Shown: piece by piece, positions 35,499 through 45,224 of the stretch | Layout of the letters: the number at the start of each line of letters is the position of its first letter | Position numbering within the stretch: the stretch's first letter is position 1 | Assembly: GCF_900078365.1 (NCBI RefSeq) | Contig: NZ_LT598653.1 | Location: forward strand, 806,001 to 870,000 | Length of the DNA: 64,000 nt | Origin: an uncultured Sphingopyxis sp. | GTDB lineage: Bacteria > Pseudomonadota > Alphaproteobacteria > Sphingomonadales > Sphingomonadaceae | Reading direction: 5' to 3' | Program-made: the position numbers and the translations under genes | The notes under the pieces: model-generated | What the model was told of the DNA's origin: nothing | Database searches by the model: none | The model's input: only the letters and a program-made list of their open reading frames with translations

Positions 35499-36038
35499 TT
35501 GTCTGAGACGATTGCGCATGATCATCGGCGTGGGAGCTCGCTCGAGGAAGTTTTTCTCGACGAACGCGTCCGGCTACTCGCGTTCCTCCGCCGGATCGGT
35601 GCCGGGGAAGACGCCGAGGATATCCTGCACGATGCATGGATCCGGATTCGCTCGCTCGACCGGCCGATGCCGGCGGAGGCGATATCATATCTTTACCGGA
35701 CGCTTCACAATCTGGTGATCGATCGTCGGCGTTCGTCGCGCCGTCTCGTTCATCGCGATACGCATTGGGCGGAGGCGGTGGGCGATGTCTCCGGCCGTTG
35801 CGCGCAACCGGACAGCGAGCGACGCCTGCTTGCGATCGACGAAGTGCGCGCTATCCACGAGGCCATCGACGCGCTCGGTGAGCCGGGTGCGGATATTTTT
35901 CGTCGGCATCGTCTGCAGGGTCAGACGCAGCGGGCCATAGCCGATGAACTTGAGATGGGCCTGAGTACGGTCGAAAAGCACCTGCGCCGCGCTTATGCAG
36001 CGTTGCTAGCGTTTCGGAGGGCGGGCGACGATGTCTGA
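35499..36038 (+). CDS. ECF sigma factor, FecI-like
   Basis: 179 residues. Region 2 includes VRLLAFLRRIGAGEDAEDIL with HDAWIRIRSL; region 4 is QTQRAIADELEMGLSTVEKH, with a LRRAYAALLAF tail. The start is uncertain: TTG at 35499 is the farthest upstream; no strong Shine-Dalgarno is seen. FecI-like factors are released by a FecR protein when an outer-membrane receptor binds its ligand. The stop overlaps the FecR gene by eight bases, and the receptor follows directly, so the set is complete. Confidence 0.85.
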   Translation: MSETIAHDHRRGSSLEEVFLDERVRLLAFLRRIGAGEDAEDILHDAWIRIRSLDRPMPAEAISYLYRTLHNLVIDRRRSSRRLVHRDTHWAEAVGDVSGRCAQPDSERRLLAIDEVRAIHEAIDALGEPGADIFRRHRLQGQTQRAIADELEMGLSTVEKHLRRAYAALLAFRRAGDDV

Positions 36039-36987
36039 TATCGCGTCGCGCAAGGCGCCGGAAAGGCTGCGCGAAGAGGCGCTCCGGTGGGTGATCCGAC
36101 TGCGCGAAGCCGATGCCGCGGATTGGCAGGCGTTCGAACAATGGATGGCGCACGACGCGCGGGCGGCGGACATTTATTGGGATATGGCCGTTGCCGACGC
36201 TGACGTGGAAGACGCTTTGGCACGGCCGCGCCCAGCGGCGTCGGTTCCTCCGCCTGCCGAGCGCGCATCGACGCGTAAGTGGTTTGTCGGAGGCGCGCTC
36301 GCGCTCGCGGCATCGATCCTGTTGATCCTCTTTGTACCACCCGCGGACAGCAGCTATCCGATCGAAACCCTGTCCGCCGAACCGCGGCGCATCGCGATGG
36401 ACGACGGAAGCAACATCCTGCTCGACGGGCGTTCGAAGCTCATGCTCGATCGCAAGGTACCCCGCCGCGTGCGGCTGGAGGAGGGCGCCGCGCGCTTCAC
36501 CGTCTCGCATGATGCTGCTCGACCGTTTCGCGTCGACGTCGGTGAAGCCGAGCTCGTCGATCTGGGGACCGTCTTTTCGGTGACGCGGCAGAACGGGATT
36601 GTTCGTGTCGAAGTGGCAGAGGGCGCTGTGCGTTATATTGGCGGCGGCGCGAGGCGCGACTTGAACGCCGGCGATACTTTGCGGATCGGCCCAGACGGCC
36701 GCCTCGTGCAAGGGCGCGTCGATCCGGCCGACGTCGCTGCCTGGGCGAACGGACGGTTGAGCTATACGGCGGTCGATGTATCGGCAGTAGCTGCCGATCT
36801 TTCGCGATTAACGGGTCAGGACATTGCCGTGGATCCGGCGGTTTCCAAACGCCTTTTCAGCGGTGGCTTCGCGCTCGGAAATCGTGATGCCAACACGCTT
36901 CGTCGTGCCGCGGCTCTGATGGGGCTGACAGTGCGCGCGACCGACGACGGCTGGATTCTGGAGGCTCCTGCTTCGGGTTCGAAATGA
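36031..36987 (+). CDS. FecR-family anti-sigma factor / transmembrane sensor
   Basis: 318 residues. The cytoplasmic N-terminus has LREEALRWVIRLREAD ... DWQAFEQWMAHD; one membrane helix lies near residues 90-108 (ALALAASILLILFVPP). The periplasmic FecR domain (RRIAMDDGSNILLDG, GTVFSVTRQNGIVRVEV) is followed by a secretin-N-like C-terminal domain (LSRLTGQDIAVDPAVSKRLF). It passes the receptor signal to the sigma factor. A GGAGG ribosome site lies inside the sigma gene, and the stop overlaps the receptor start. Confidence 0.92.
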   Translation: MSDIASRKAPERLREEALRWVIRLREADAADWQAFEQWMAHDARAADIYWDMAVADADVEDALARPRPAASVPPPAERASTRKWFVGGALALAASILLILFVPPADSSYPIETLSAEPRRIAMDDGSNILLDGRSKLMLDRKVPRRVRLEEGAARFTVSHDAARPFRVDVGEAELVDLGTVFSVTRQNGIVRVEVAEGAVRYIGGGARRDLNAGDTLRIGPDGRLVQGRVDPADVAAWANGRLSYTAVDVSAVAADLSRLTGQDIAVDPAVSKRLFSGGFALGNRDANTLRRAAALMGLTVRATDDGWILEAPASGSK

Positions 36988-39335
36988 GAGTCGCTGCCGG
37001 TATGATCTTGCTGGCGGCGCCGGTTGCCGCGCAGGCTGCGGGCGAGGCAGCGGATATCGACGTGCCGGCGGGCCCGCTCGGCAAAGCTGTCGCGGCACTC
37101 TCGCGGCAGGCGCGTATCGATATCGGGGTCGACGATGCATCGCTCCACCGTATCGCGACGTCGCCGGTTCGCGGACGAATGGCCGCCGAGGCCGCGCTGG
37201 ACCAAATGTTGCGCGGGACGCCTGCGACATGGCGGCGCGGGCGCGGCGGGTTGTTTCATATCGTGAGAAGGCCGCGGGCGATGGCAGTACGCGCTTCGCT
37301 GAGGCCAGCGCCGCCTGCCGCGCGCCCGGCGGCGCCAGTCCGGCCCGCGGAGATAATCGTGACCGCCTCGAAACGCGATATTCTCCTGGCCGATATTCCG
37401 GGGATGGTCACGGTCCTGCCGGGCGATTCATTCGCCAACGGCATTGCTCCCGGCGGCGAGGCAATTGTGCGGCGGCTGTCCGGCGTCGGGTCGACGCATT
37501 TGGGCCCGGGGCGCAACAAATTGTTCGTCCGCGGCATCATCGATTCAAGCTTCCATGGCCAGGGTCAGGTCGCAACAGCGCAATATCTCGACCATGTCCA
37601 GATCAACCATAATGGTCCCGATCCCGATCTTCGCCTTTACGACATTGCGGCAGTCGAATTGCTCGAGGGACCGCAGGGGACGCTCTATGGCGCAGGGGCA
37701 ATCGGCGGGCTGATCAGGGTCGTCTCGAACCGGCCCCGGCTCGACCGGATCGAAGGTCGCGTTGGCGCCGGGGTTTCGCAAGTCGCGCATGGCGCGATGG
37801 GCGGAGATATGGCAGCGGTATTTAATATTCCGCTCGTAAAGGGCACCGCTGGCCTGCGCGTCGTGGGCTATTCTGCGCGCGAGGGCGGCTATATCGATAA
37901 CCCGTTGCTCGGTCTCTCGGACATCAACGGGGTGACAGTGCGGGGCGGGCGAGCTGCGATGCGCGTCGATGCGGGAGGGTGGACGATTGATGTCGGCGGT
38001 ATATTCCAATCGATCGATGCCGATGACAGCCAGTGGACCGATCGTGAGGGAGCTAAGCTCAGCCGATCGAGTCTGGCGCGCGAGGCATATGTTAGCCGCT
38101 ACCGGCAAGCGAATGTAGCGGTCGAGCGGGATTTCGGTGACGTTCGCCTGGTTTCCAGCCTTGCCTTGGTGCGGCGGGCAGGCACGCAGCAGTTCGACGA
38201 TGGAAAGCAAATCGCGCCTTTCGTGGTGACGCAGCGCGCCCGATCGAAACTCATCGTCGGCGAGACGCGTCTTTCGAGCCGGCGCCCGGACGGCACCGGC
38301 TGGGTTGCCGGTATCGGCTTTCTCGATAGCGACAGCCTGATCCGGCGGGCAAACGGGGATGGCGAAGGTCTTGCGGCGCAGCGGCAGAGTTCCGCCAACC
38401 GCTCGCGAGAGTTAGCACTTTTCGGTGAAGCGAATGTGGGTGTTGCGCGCGGGGTCGCATTGACCGGCGGCTTTCGCCTTAGCCGGATACGGCTTCACGG
38501 CACGGCGTGGGCGAAGGGCGATCTCAGCACGCTCCCGGGAAATGGGAAACCCCTCGGCGTCGAGCTTTCCGGCAGCGATCTGCGCGTGCTCCCCAGCCTG
38601 GCACTGTCTGTGCGCCCTTCGAACAATATGATGTTGTACGCGCGCTATCAGGAAGGATTCAGACCTGGGGGTGTCGGTTTGGCCGGGCCTATCCCTGAAA
38701 TCTATCGTGGCGACCGGCTGCGATCATGGGAAATCGGGCAGCATCTGCAACTGGGCGGCGGCGTTCGGGTCGCGATCGCCGCCTCTTATGCGCGGTGGCA
38801 TGGAATTCTGGCTGAAATCGTCTCGCAGTCGGGAGACCTGATGACGGTCAATATCGGCGATGGCGGGATTGCATCGATCGAGACACGGGCGGACTGGAGA
38901 TCACCCAGCGGATGGAGTTTGAGCGGTGGGGGCTTCGTGGCCCGCAGTCGGCTGACGCGTTCGAACATCGGAACGGTTGCTGTGCGCGGGGCGCGGTTGC
39001 CGAACGTCCCGAACATCGGACTTCAAGCGAGCGTGGGCCGCGAATGGCGGCTGGGCGCGGATCTGAGCGTGAAGCTCGCCGCCGATGTCCGCTATGTCGG
39101 TGGCTCGCGGATCGGGGCAGGGCCAAGGCTCGACGCGGGGCAAGGCGATTATATCGACGATCACCTAACGCTCCGCGTCGGCGATACGCGTCGCGGGCTC
39201 AGCCTTGAATTTACCAATCTTGCCGATGCCGCTTCGAACCGTTTCGCGATTGGAACGCCCTATCGCATCTATCACCCGCAGGCGACGCCGCAGCGTCCGC
39301 GAACGATCCGGATCGGTTTCGACGCGGCCTTCTAA
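36984..39335 (+). CDS. TonB-dependent outer-membrane receptor with signalling (STN) domain
   Basis: 783 residues. After a signal peptide (ILLAAPVAAQA) comes a secretin/TonB short N-terminal domain (IDVPAGPLGKAVAALSRQAR ... GTPATWRR), the part that contacts FecR. A TonB-box-like EIIVTASKR precedes the plug (FVRGIIDSS, VELLEGPQGTLYGAGAIGG), and the barrel ends in RTIRIGFDAAF with C-terminal phenylalanine. The plug and ending resemble those of the many sphingomonad receptors for siderophores, haem and plant or sugar ligands; the ligand is not deducible. It is the third gene of the sigma-FecR operon, overlapping by four bases. Confidence 0.92.
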   Translation: MRVAAGMILLAAPVAAQAAGEAADIDVPAGPLGKAVAALSRQARIDIGVDDASLHRIATSPVRGRMAAEAALDQMLRGTPATWRRGRGGLFHIVRRPRAMAVRASLRPAPPAARPAAPVRPAEIIVTASKRDILLADIPGMVTVLPGDSFANGIAPGGEAIVRRLSGVGSTHLGPGRNKLFVRGIIDSSFHGQGQVATAQYLDHVQINHNGPDPDLRLYDIAAVELLEGPQGTLYGAGAIGGLIRVVSNRPRLDRIEGRVGAGVSQVAHGAMGGDMAAVFNIPLVKGTAGLRVVGYSAREGGYIDNPLLGLSDINGVTVRGGRAAMRVDAGGWTIDVGGIFQSIDADDSQWTDREGAKLSRSSLAREAYVSRYRQANVAVERDFGDVRLVSSLALVRRAGTQQFDDGKQIAPFVVTQRARSKLIVGETRLSSRRPDGTGWVAGIGFLDSDSLIRRANGDGEGLAAQRQSSANRSRELALFGEANVGVARGVALTGGFRLSRIRLHGTAWAKGDLSTLPGNGKPLGVELSGSDLRVLPSLALSVRPSNNMMLYARYQEGFRPGGVGLAGPIPEIYRGDRLRSWEIGQHLQLGGGVRVAIAASYARWHGILAEIVSQSGDLMTVNIGDGGIASIETRADWRSPSGWSLSGGGFVARSRLTRSNIGTVAVRGARLPNVPNIGLQASVGREWRLGADLSVKLAADVRYVGGSRIGAGPRLDAGQGDYIDDHLTLRVGDTRRGLSLEFTNLADAASNRFAIGTPYRIYHPQATPQRPRTIRIGFDAAF

Positions 39336-39453
39336 GGTCATGCAGCAGAATATTTTCGTCGACCATAAGGTGTCTTCGAACCGACGTCGTTCTGTCATCA
39401 TCGGGTCCGTTCGTTTCGTTTGAAACGGCTTTGCACGTCGGACCCCGAACCGG

Positions 39454-42400
39454 ATGACAGGGAGTTTGACGTTGCAGCAGTTTTCGGGCTTCGGCATTGC
39501 ATCGCACCATCAGTATCGCGCACGGTCGCGCCGCGTCGGCCTGGGACTGGGCACGTGCCTTGCCGGCGCAGCAGCGGCGTTGCTGGTCACGGGGGTTCCC
39601 GTCGCTGCGCAGGCGAACCCCGATATTTCAATGCTCCGCGCTCCGCTTCACAAGGTGGAAGGTGCAAGCGTCGAGACCGCGGTTGCGGATCCGGAAGACC
39701 TCACCATACACCTCGATGAGGGCGTCGTCCTGACCACGGACGACGACTATCAGCATGGGGTCACGCTGACCAATTTTACCGGCGGATCGGTTACGGTCGA
39801 TGCCGCCGGGGCATCGGTCACGACGAAGGGCACCGGCGCGATCGGTGCGGTGGCGATCGCAGTGGACGGCAATGCCACGATCCAGATCGGTGATGTCCTG
39901 ACAACCGGCGACGCGGCCAACGGGATCGTCGCGGGTTCGGCGAATGGCTCGGTGGGCGTAGAGGCCGGGCAGGTCGTAACCGAGGGTGGAAACGCGTTCG
40001 GCATTCATGCAACCGGTTATGCCGGCCCGATCAATGTGTCGGCGGCGTCGGTACGAACGTCAGGCTCATATGCTACCGGCATTCACGCCGTATCGAACGG
40101 CGAGGTGACGATCGATGTCGGTGACGTGCGCACGACCGGCGACAATTCGGTCGGCGTCAACGGACAGGCTGGTCAGCGACCGGCTTATGATGAGGATACC
40201 GGTCTGCCGATCCTGTCGGATCCCGCCGACCTGACGATCCGGGCCGACAATATCGAAACCCGCGGCCATTCGTCGGACGGGCTGATCGCGACGAATTTCA
40301 CAAAGGGCAATACCTCGGTCGAAATCGGTAGCGTCAGCACATCGGGCGACAATAGCTGGGGAGCCTATGCCGGCGGTTTCGGAAATGTCTCGTTGCATGC
40401 CGGAACGGTGGAAACGACGGGCGTGGGCTCGGTCGGCCTTGGCGCGGTCAGCTACTATGGAGACGTCGACGTGTCGGCGGGCAGCGTTGTCACGCGCGGG
40501 GACTTCTCCAATGGTGTGAATGTTGTCAATTACGACCCGACCAAGTCGACCTCGATTGATCTTGGGAGCGTAGAGACGCACGGCAATTCGTCCACCGGTG
40601 TTTATATGGGCGGGCCCTATTGGCAATATAACGAGGGGCAAGCGGTCGTCTTGACCGCCGATACGGTGATCACACATGGCGTCAGCTCGGCGGCCGTCGC
40701 CATCAGGTCGGGCGGGGATTTGACGATCGATCTTGGCCAAGTGGTTGCCGAGGGTGACCGCTCGCGCGGTGTCGCTATTGCGTCCGGCTGGGGTGATATT
40801 TCGCTGACGGTCGATAACGTCGTAACCAAGGGTGAGTCGCAATATGGCCGCGATACGATCGGTATACGGATCGGAACCATCCGTGGGTCGGTCGATGCCG
40901 CGATCGGTTCGGTGGAGACGAGCAGCCATAATTCGCCCGCAATCCTGACGAGTGGCTTCTACACCGACCAGAATTTCATCATTAGCGGAAAGCTGCAAAC
41001 CGACGGATATCATGCCTCGGGTTTTCAGGCGGACATCGACACAGGGACGCTGACTCTCGACGCGGCATCGATCGCGACAAAGGGCGACGCGAGCAACGGC
41101 GTGAAAGTCGGTATCCGTTCGGGCGAGGTCGATATCCGCACCGGCGTTATCGAGACGTCCGGCGAGAATTCGGCCGGCATATTGGTCGAGAGCGTCAGCT
41201 ATGACGGTCAGGCACATCATGTCGCGGTCGATGCAGGCTCGATCACGACACGGGGCGGCAGGTCGGCTGGCATCAACCTGCTCGCGCTCGGCGCGAGTGC
41301 CGATATCGAGGCAGGCAACATCACGACCTCGGGTGACTATTCGGCCGGGGTCAGCGCGGTCGCCGTCTCGGGCATCGATCCCGTCGGCAATCCGTTCGGC
41401 GGCGATCTAAATATCGAAGTCGGCACCGTCGCGACGAAGGGTGACGATGCGCCCGCGATCGACGCAATTGCCTATGGGGCGATCGCGATCAAGGCCGAGA
41501 AGGTTGTGACCGAAGGAGCGCGCTCGACGGGCATCAGGGCACAAGCTTATGGTGATATCTCGATCGACGCAGGCACGGTCGAAACCGACGGCGATCGCGC
41601 CGACGGCATCAATGCAAACAGCAATATCGGCGGCAGCGCCGGGGGCATCAAAATCGCCGTTAATAGCGTCACGACGACGGGCACGGCGGCGAGCGGCATT
41701 CGCGCTGAAGCCTATGGCGGTCCGGTCGATATCAAAGCGGAAAGTATCAAGACCAGCGGCTACGGGGCCGACGGGATCTTCGCCTGGAGCTATATGGACG
41801 ATGTGTCGATCGATGCAGGGACGGTTGCGACCGGCGGTGACGGTGGTCGCGGCATCACGGCTTATTCGGGCGGTACGACGACGGTCGTCGCGGGCGACGT
41901 CTCGACCACCGGTGCTGGTACGTCCCCTGATTTCGACGCCGGCGGCATCAAGGCTGTCGGTGCTTCGGTGATCGTCAGGGCGGGGAATGTCAGCACCAAG
42001 GGCGACTATTCGAGCGGCATCTATGCCAACAGCAATTTTGTCAACGATAACGGCCAGGTGCCGCGAGACATCAGCGTGACCGCGGCCAGCGTTTCGACCG
42101 AAGGCGCTTTCTCGCACGGGGTCGTTGCGATCAATACCGCCCGGCGGGCCGATATCGACGTCGATGTCGGCAGTATCAAGACGCATGGCGACTATTCGAT
42201 CGGCATCTACGCCGCGGCGCCCACCGGCAATATTTCCGTGAAGGCGGATAGCATCGAAACCAACGGAAAGCAGTCGGCGGGTGTCGTGGCGATCAGCAAC
42301 TATGGCGGCATCGGCGTCGATATCGGGTCGATCACGACGACAGGCGAAGGTGCGGCCGGCATCTACACCTATGCCGGTGGCGCGCCAAAGGCCGGCGACA

Positions 42401-45165
42401 CGACGACTGCGATCCTTGCGGACAGCATTACCACCAGCGGTAACTATGCATCGGGTGTGATGGCGATCGGTGCCAGCGAAGGCGTTCACCTGAATATCGA
42501 CGTGGATAATGTTTCGACGAGCGGGACGGGTTCGCGGGGTGTTTTCGGTTACGGGCTGGGGGACATTGCGGTCAACGCCGGGACCATCGCAACCTCGGGC
42601 GAGGGCGCCTCGGGTGTCGAAGCCTTTTCCTTCTATGGCGATGTGAAGGTCGGCGCGGCGAACATCTCGACGGCCGGCCAGGCCGCGACGGGGATATATG
42701 CGAGCACGTTGACCGGCGATGTCGTGGTCGAGGCCGGCGACCTTGCGACGCGGGGCAGCTTTTCATCGGGCGTGCGCGCGTTCAGCCGCACAGGTGACAT
42801 CACGGTCACCGGCGCCGGCGACATTCGTACCGAAGGGGATTATTCCTACGGCGTCCTTGCCTTTGGCGAGGGTTCTATCGCAATCAAAAATACCGGCCGG
42901 GTAGAGACGGCGGGCAGCTTCGCGCACGGGCTTTATGCGCTCGGTCGCGGGGACGGCCTAACCACGGTCGTCAACAGCGGCTCGGTAGCGGTAAACGGCG
43001 ATTATTCAAGCGCAATCCGGGCGTTGGGCAGCTATGCGGGCGGCGGCGTCAAGGTGGTGTCGACAGGCGATGTCACCGCTATCGGCGAAAATGTCGGCGG
43101 CATCGTTGCGGTGATTCCGCGGGCGCGCGGCAGCGTACCGGCGGTGGCGCCGGCCGTCGAGATCGACGCCGCCCGGGTTACGGTGAGCGGTTCCCCGTCG
43201 GTCGGGATTTTGGGGCTCAATTATTGGGGCGATGTCCGCATCCGTGCCGACGATGTAAAGGTCGAAGGCGCCGGCATCGGCATTTCCGCAATAGCTCTCG
43301 GAAACATCTCTGTCGAAGCGGGGAATGTCGAATCGGGTGGCCGCGGGATATTCCTCTCCGCGGCCGGCGGAAACCGTCTGACCGTCACGGGCGACGTCAT
43401 CGCGAAGAATCACGTTGCGATCGAAATGGGCGCCGGGTCGGGGCAGTCGGTCCTGAATATCGCCAAGGGGGCCACCGTGATCGGCGGCGGCAAACGTAAT
43501 CCGGCCGACGATCCCTATACCGGCCCCGGAAACGCTATCATCGTCGGATCGGAGTCGGGTGTCGTCATCAACAATGCCGGTACGATCCGCAATCTGGGGG
43601 ACCGTTACACGATCTTCGTCGTCGACCAATATAACTATGACTGGACGCCGATCCCGGGCGCAGGAAGCTGGATCGACAACAGCGGCACCATCGAGGGTAA
43701 TCTCCGGCTGACGGCCGGCGAAGACGTGCTGGTCAATTCCGGCGAGTTTCTGGCAACCAAGGATTCGATCTTTGGCGAAGGTGACGATCTGTTCGTCAAT
43801 AGCGGTGTCGTTCGCATCGGGTCGACCGGAATTGCGACTGAGGGCGGCCGCGCCGCCGGCGCGCCGACGTCGGTGACGTTCGCGGGTCTCGAACGGTTCG
43901 AGAATAGCGGAGCCGTCGACATGCGGAACGGCATCGCCGGGGATCGTCTGGTGCTGTCGGGTGCCTTTACCGGAACGGGCGGATCGACGCTCGCTCTCGA
44001 TGTCGGCGCGACCACGGCCGACCAGCTGGTCGTGGAGGGCGCTGCAACGGGATCGACCAACGTCGTCGTCGCCACGCTGCCGGGCAAAGCGACGCTGTTC
44101 GCGGGACCGGTCGCGATCATCAAGGTCGGCGCGGGATCGGCGGCCGACGCCTTCAAGCTCGACAAGGCCGACATGGGCTTCATCCGGTACAATATGCGCT
44201 ATGACGCCGCGACGGGAACCTACAGTCTTGGCACGCAAGTCGGCAGCTCCGCCTATCGTCTTGCCAAGCTCAACGAGGCCGCGCAGGCGATATGGGACAA
44301 GTCCGCGCAGTCGTGGAGCACACATATGGCCGAGCTGCGCGACGCCGACGGCGGTGGCCGGCGGTTGTGGGGCCAGATCTTCGGGGGCGTGGTCGACCGT
44401 GACAGCGCGATTGACGGGGCGCCGCTCGACTATCGGCAGGACTTTTTCGGTGCGCAGGTGGGCTATGACCTTGGCGGCGCGGAAAGCGAGGACAGTAGCA
44501 CGATCTTCGGGGTCACCGGCGGCTATCTGAGTTCGAAGCAGCATTTTGCCGGCGGAAACGAGCGTGCCGATTTCGATGCCCTCAATCTTGCCGGCTATGC
44601 AAGCTATCGCGGCAAGCATGTCTTTGCGAACCTGCTCGGCCAGTATAGCCATTACCGGATCGCTGCGCAGGGCGGCATCGGAGACGAGCGCTGGTCCGAC
44701 AAGGTCGGCGGCGATGCCTATGGCGTGCAGGGCGAAGTCGGCGTGCGGTTGGGATCGGAGAAAATCTTCATCGAACCTGTCGCGACGCTTGCCTGGCAGA
44801 CAAGTTCGATCGACGCGATCGAGGCATTCAGCCACCGGATCGACTTCGACAACAACAGTGCGGTGACGGGCAAGATCGGCGCGCGTTTCGGCGCTGCGCT
44901 GGGTAGCGAGGGAGGGACGCAGGCGGTGCTGTACGCCCGCGGCAATTATGTCCATGCGTTCAGCGGCAAAGCGGGGCTGCTCTTTTCAAGCGGTGACGTC
45001 AGCCAGTCGATCGTGACGCCGCGTACCGACGACTATGGCGAGGTAGCGGTCGGGCTTAACATCCTGTCGAAGGGGCCGGTGAGCGGTTTCATCGAGGGCG
45101 ACGCCACCATCGGAAGCGGGACGAAGGGTGGCGGTGGCCGCGTCGGCGTCCGCTTCAAATTCTGA
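39454..45165 (+). CDS. Giant autotransporter with about 43 beta-helix repeats
   Basis: About 1,900 residues. The start may be ATG 39454 or, with a better AGGGAG site (39459-39464), TTG 39472. A long signal sequence (VGLGLGTCLAGAAAALLV) is followed by a passenger of roughly 1,450 residues made of imperfect repeats of about 21-30 residues with the core (V/I)xTxGxxSxG(I/V)xA, for example VETHGNSSTGVYMG and VSTKGDYSSGIYAN; I count about 43. Such repeats fold as a right-handed beta-helix. The last 275 residues (from RLWGQIFGG) are a 12-strand autotransporter barrel ending GGRVGVRFKF. Type Va secretion is expected, giving an adhesin or other surface protein. It lies 118 bases past the receptor and may share its control. 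Confidence 0.9.
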   Translation: MTGSLTLQQFSGFGIASHHQYRARSRRVGLGLGTCLAGAAAALLVTGVPVAAQANPDISMLRAPLHKVEGASVETAVADPEDLTIHLDEGVVLTTDDDYQHGVTLTNFTGGSVTVDAAGASVTTKGTGAIGAVAIAVDGNATIQIGDVLTTGDAANGIVAGSANGSVGVEAGQVVTEGGNAFGIHATGYAGPINVSAASVRTSGSYATGIHAVSNGEVTIDVGDVRTTGDNSVGVNGQAGQRPAYDEDTGLPILSDPADLTIRADNIETRGHSSDGLIATNFTKGNTSVEIGSVSTSGDNSWGAYAGGFGNVSLHAGTVETTGVGSVGLGAVSYYGDVDVSAGSVVTRGDFSNGVNVVNYDPTKSTSIDLGSVETHGNSSTGVYMGGPYWQYNEGQAVVLTADTVITHGVSSAAVAIRSGGDLTIDLGQVVAEGDRSRGVAIASGWGDISLTVDNVVTKGESQYGRDTIGIRIGTIRGSVDAAIGSVETSSHNSPAILTSGFYTDQNFIISGKLQTDGYHASGFQADIDTGTLTLDAASIATKGDASNGVKVGIRSGEVDIRTGVIETSGENSAGILVESVSYDGQAHHVAVDAGSITTRGGRSAGINLLALGASADIEAGNITTSGDYSAGVSAVAVSGIDPVGNPFGGDLNIEVGTVATKGDDAPAIDAIAYGAIAIKAEKVVTEGARSTGIRAQAYGDISIDAGTVETDGDRADGINANSNIGGSAGGIKIAVNSVTTTGTAASGIRAEAYGGPVDIKAESIKTSGYGADGIFAWSYMDDVSIDAGTVATGGDGGRGITAYSGGTTTVVAGDVSTTGAGTSPDFDAGGIKAVGASVIVRAGNVSTKGDYSSGIYANSNFVNDNGQVPRDISVTAASVSTEGAFSHGVVAINTARRADIDVDVGSIKTHGDYSIGIYAAAPTGNISVKADSIETNGKQSAGVVAISNYGGIGVDIGSITTTGEGAAGIYTYAGGAPKAGDTTTAILADSITTSGNYASGVMAIGASEGVHLNIDVDNVSTSGTGSRGVFGYGLGDIAVNAGTIATSGEGASGVEAFSFYGDVKVGAANISTAGQAATGIYASTLTGDVVVEAGDLATRGSFSSGVRAFSRTGDITVTGAGDIRTEGDYSYGVLAFGEGSIAIKNTGRVETAGSFAHGLYALGRGDGLTTVVNSGSVAVNGDYSSAIRALGSYAGGGVKVVSTGDVTAIGENVGGIVAVIPRARGSVPAVAPAVEIDAARVTVSGSPSVGILGLNYWGDVRIRADDVKVEGAGIGISAIALGNISVEAGNVESGGRGIFLSAAGGNRLTVTGDVIAKNHVAIEMGAGSGQSVLNIAKGATVIGGGKRNPADDPYTGPGNAIIVGSESGVVINNAGTIRNLGDRYTIFVVDQYNYDWTPIPGAGSWIDNSGTIEGNLRLTAGEDVLVNSGEFLATKDSIFGEGDDLFVNSGVVRIGSTGIATEGGRAAGAPTSVTFAGLERFENSGAVDMRNGIAGDRLVLSGAFTGTGGSTLALDVGATTADQLVVEGAATGSTNVVVATLPGKATLFAGPVAIIKVGAGSAADAFKLDKADMGFIRYNMRYDAATGTYSLGTQVGSSAYRLAKLNEAAQAIWDKSAQSWSTHMAELRDADGGGRRLWGQIFGGVVDRDSAIDGAPLDYRQDFFGAQVGYDLGGAESEDSSTIFGVTGGYLSSKQHFAGGNERADFDALNLAGYASYRGKHVFANLLGQYSHYRIAAQGGIGDERWSDKVGGDAYGVQGEVGVRLGSEKIFIEPVATLAWQTSSIDAIEAFSHRIDFDNNSAVTGKIGARFGAALGSEGGTQAVLYARGNYVHAFSGKAGLLFSSGDVSQSIVTPRTDDYGEVAVGLNILSKGPVSGFIEGDATIGSGTKGGGGRVGVRFKF

Positions 45166-45185
45166 ACCATTTCGAACCCCTGCAG

Positions 45186-45206
45186 GGCCCGGTTTCGTAC
45201 CGGGCC
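45186..45206 (+). terminator. Hairpin after the autotransporter gene
   Basis: GGCCCGGT (45186-45193) pairs perfectly with ACCGGGCC (45199-45206) around TTCGT. No long T-run follows (TTGCC), so it may be a weak terminator or an RNA-stabilising stem that lowers expression of the next gene relative to the autotransporter. Confidence 0.5.
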
Positions 45207-45224
45207 TTGCCTGCATGAGCGAGC

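Noticed and set aside
43006..44955. 649-codon frame antisense to the autotransporter
   Set aside because: Codon periodicity and repeat structure belong to the plus strand; the antisense product is D/R-rich and unstructured.
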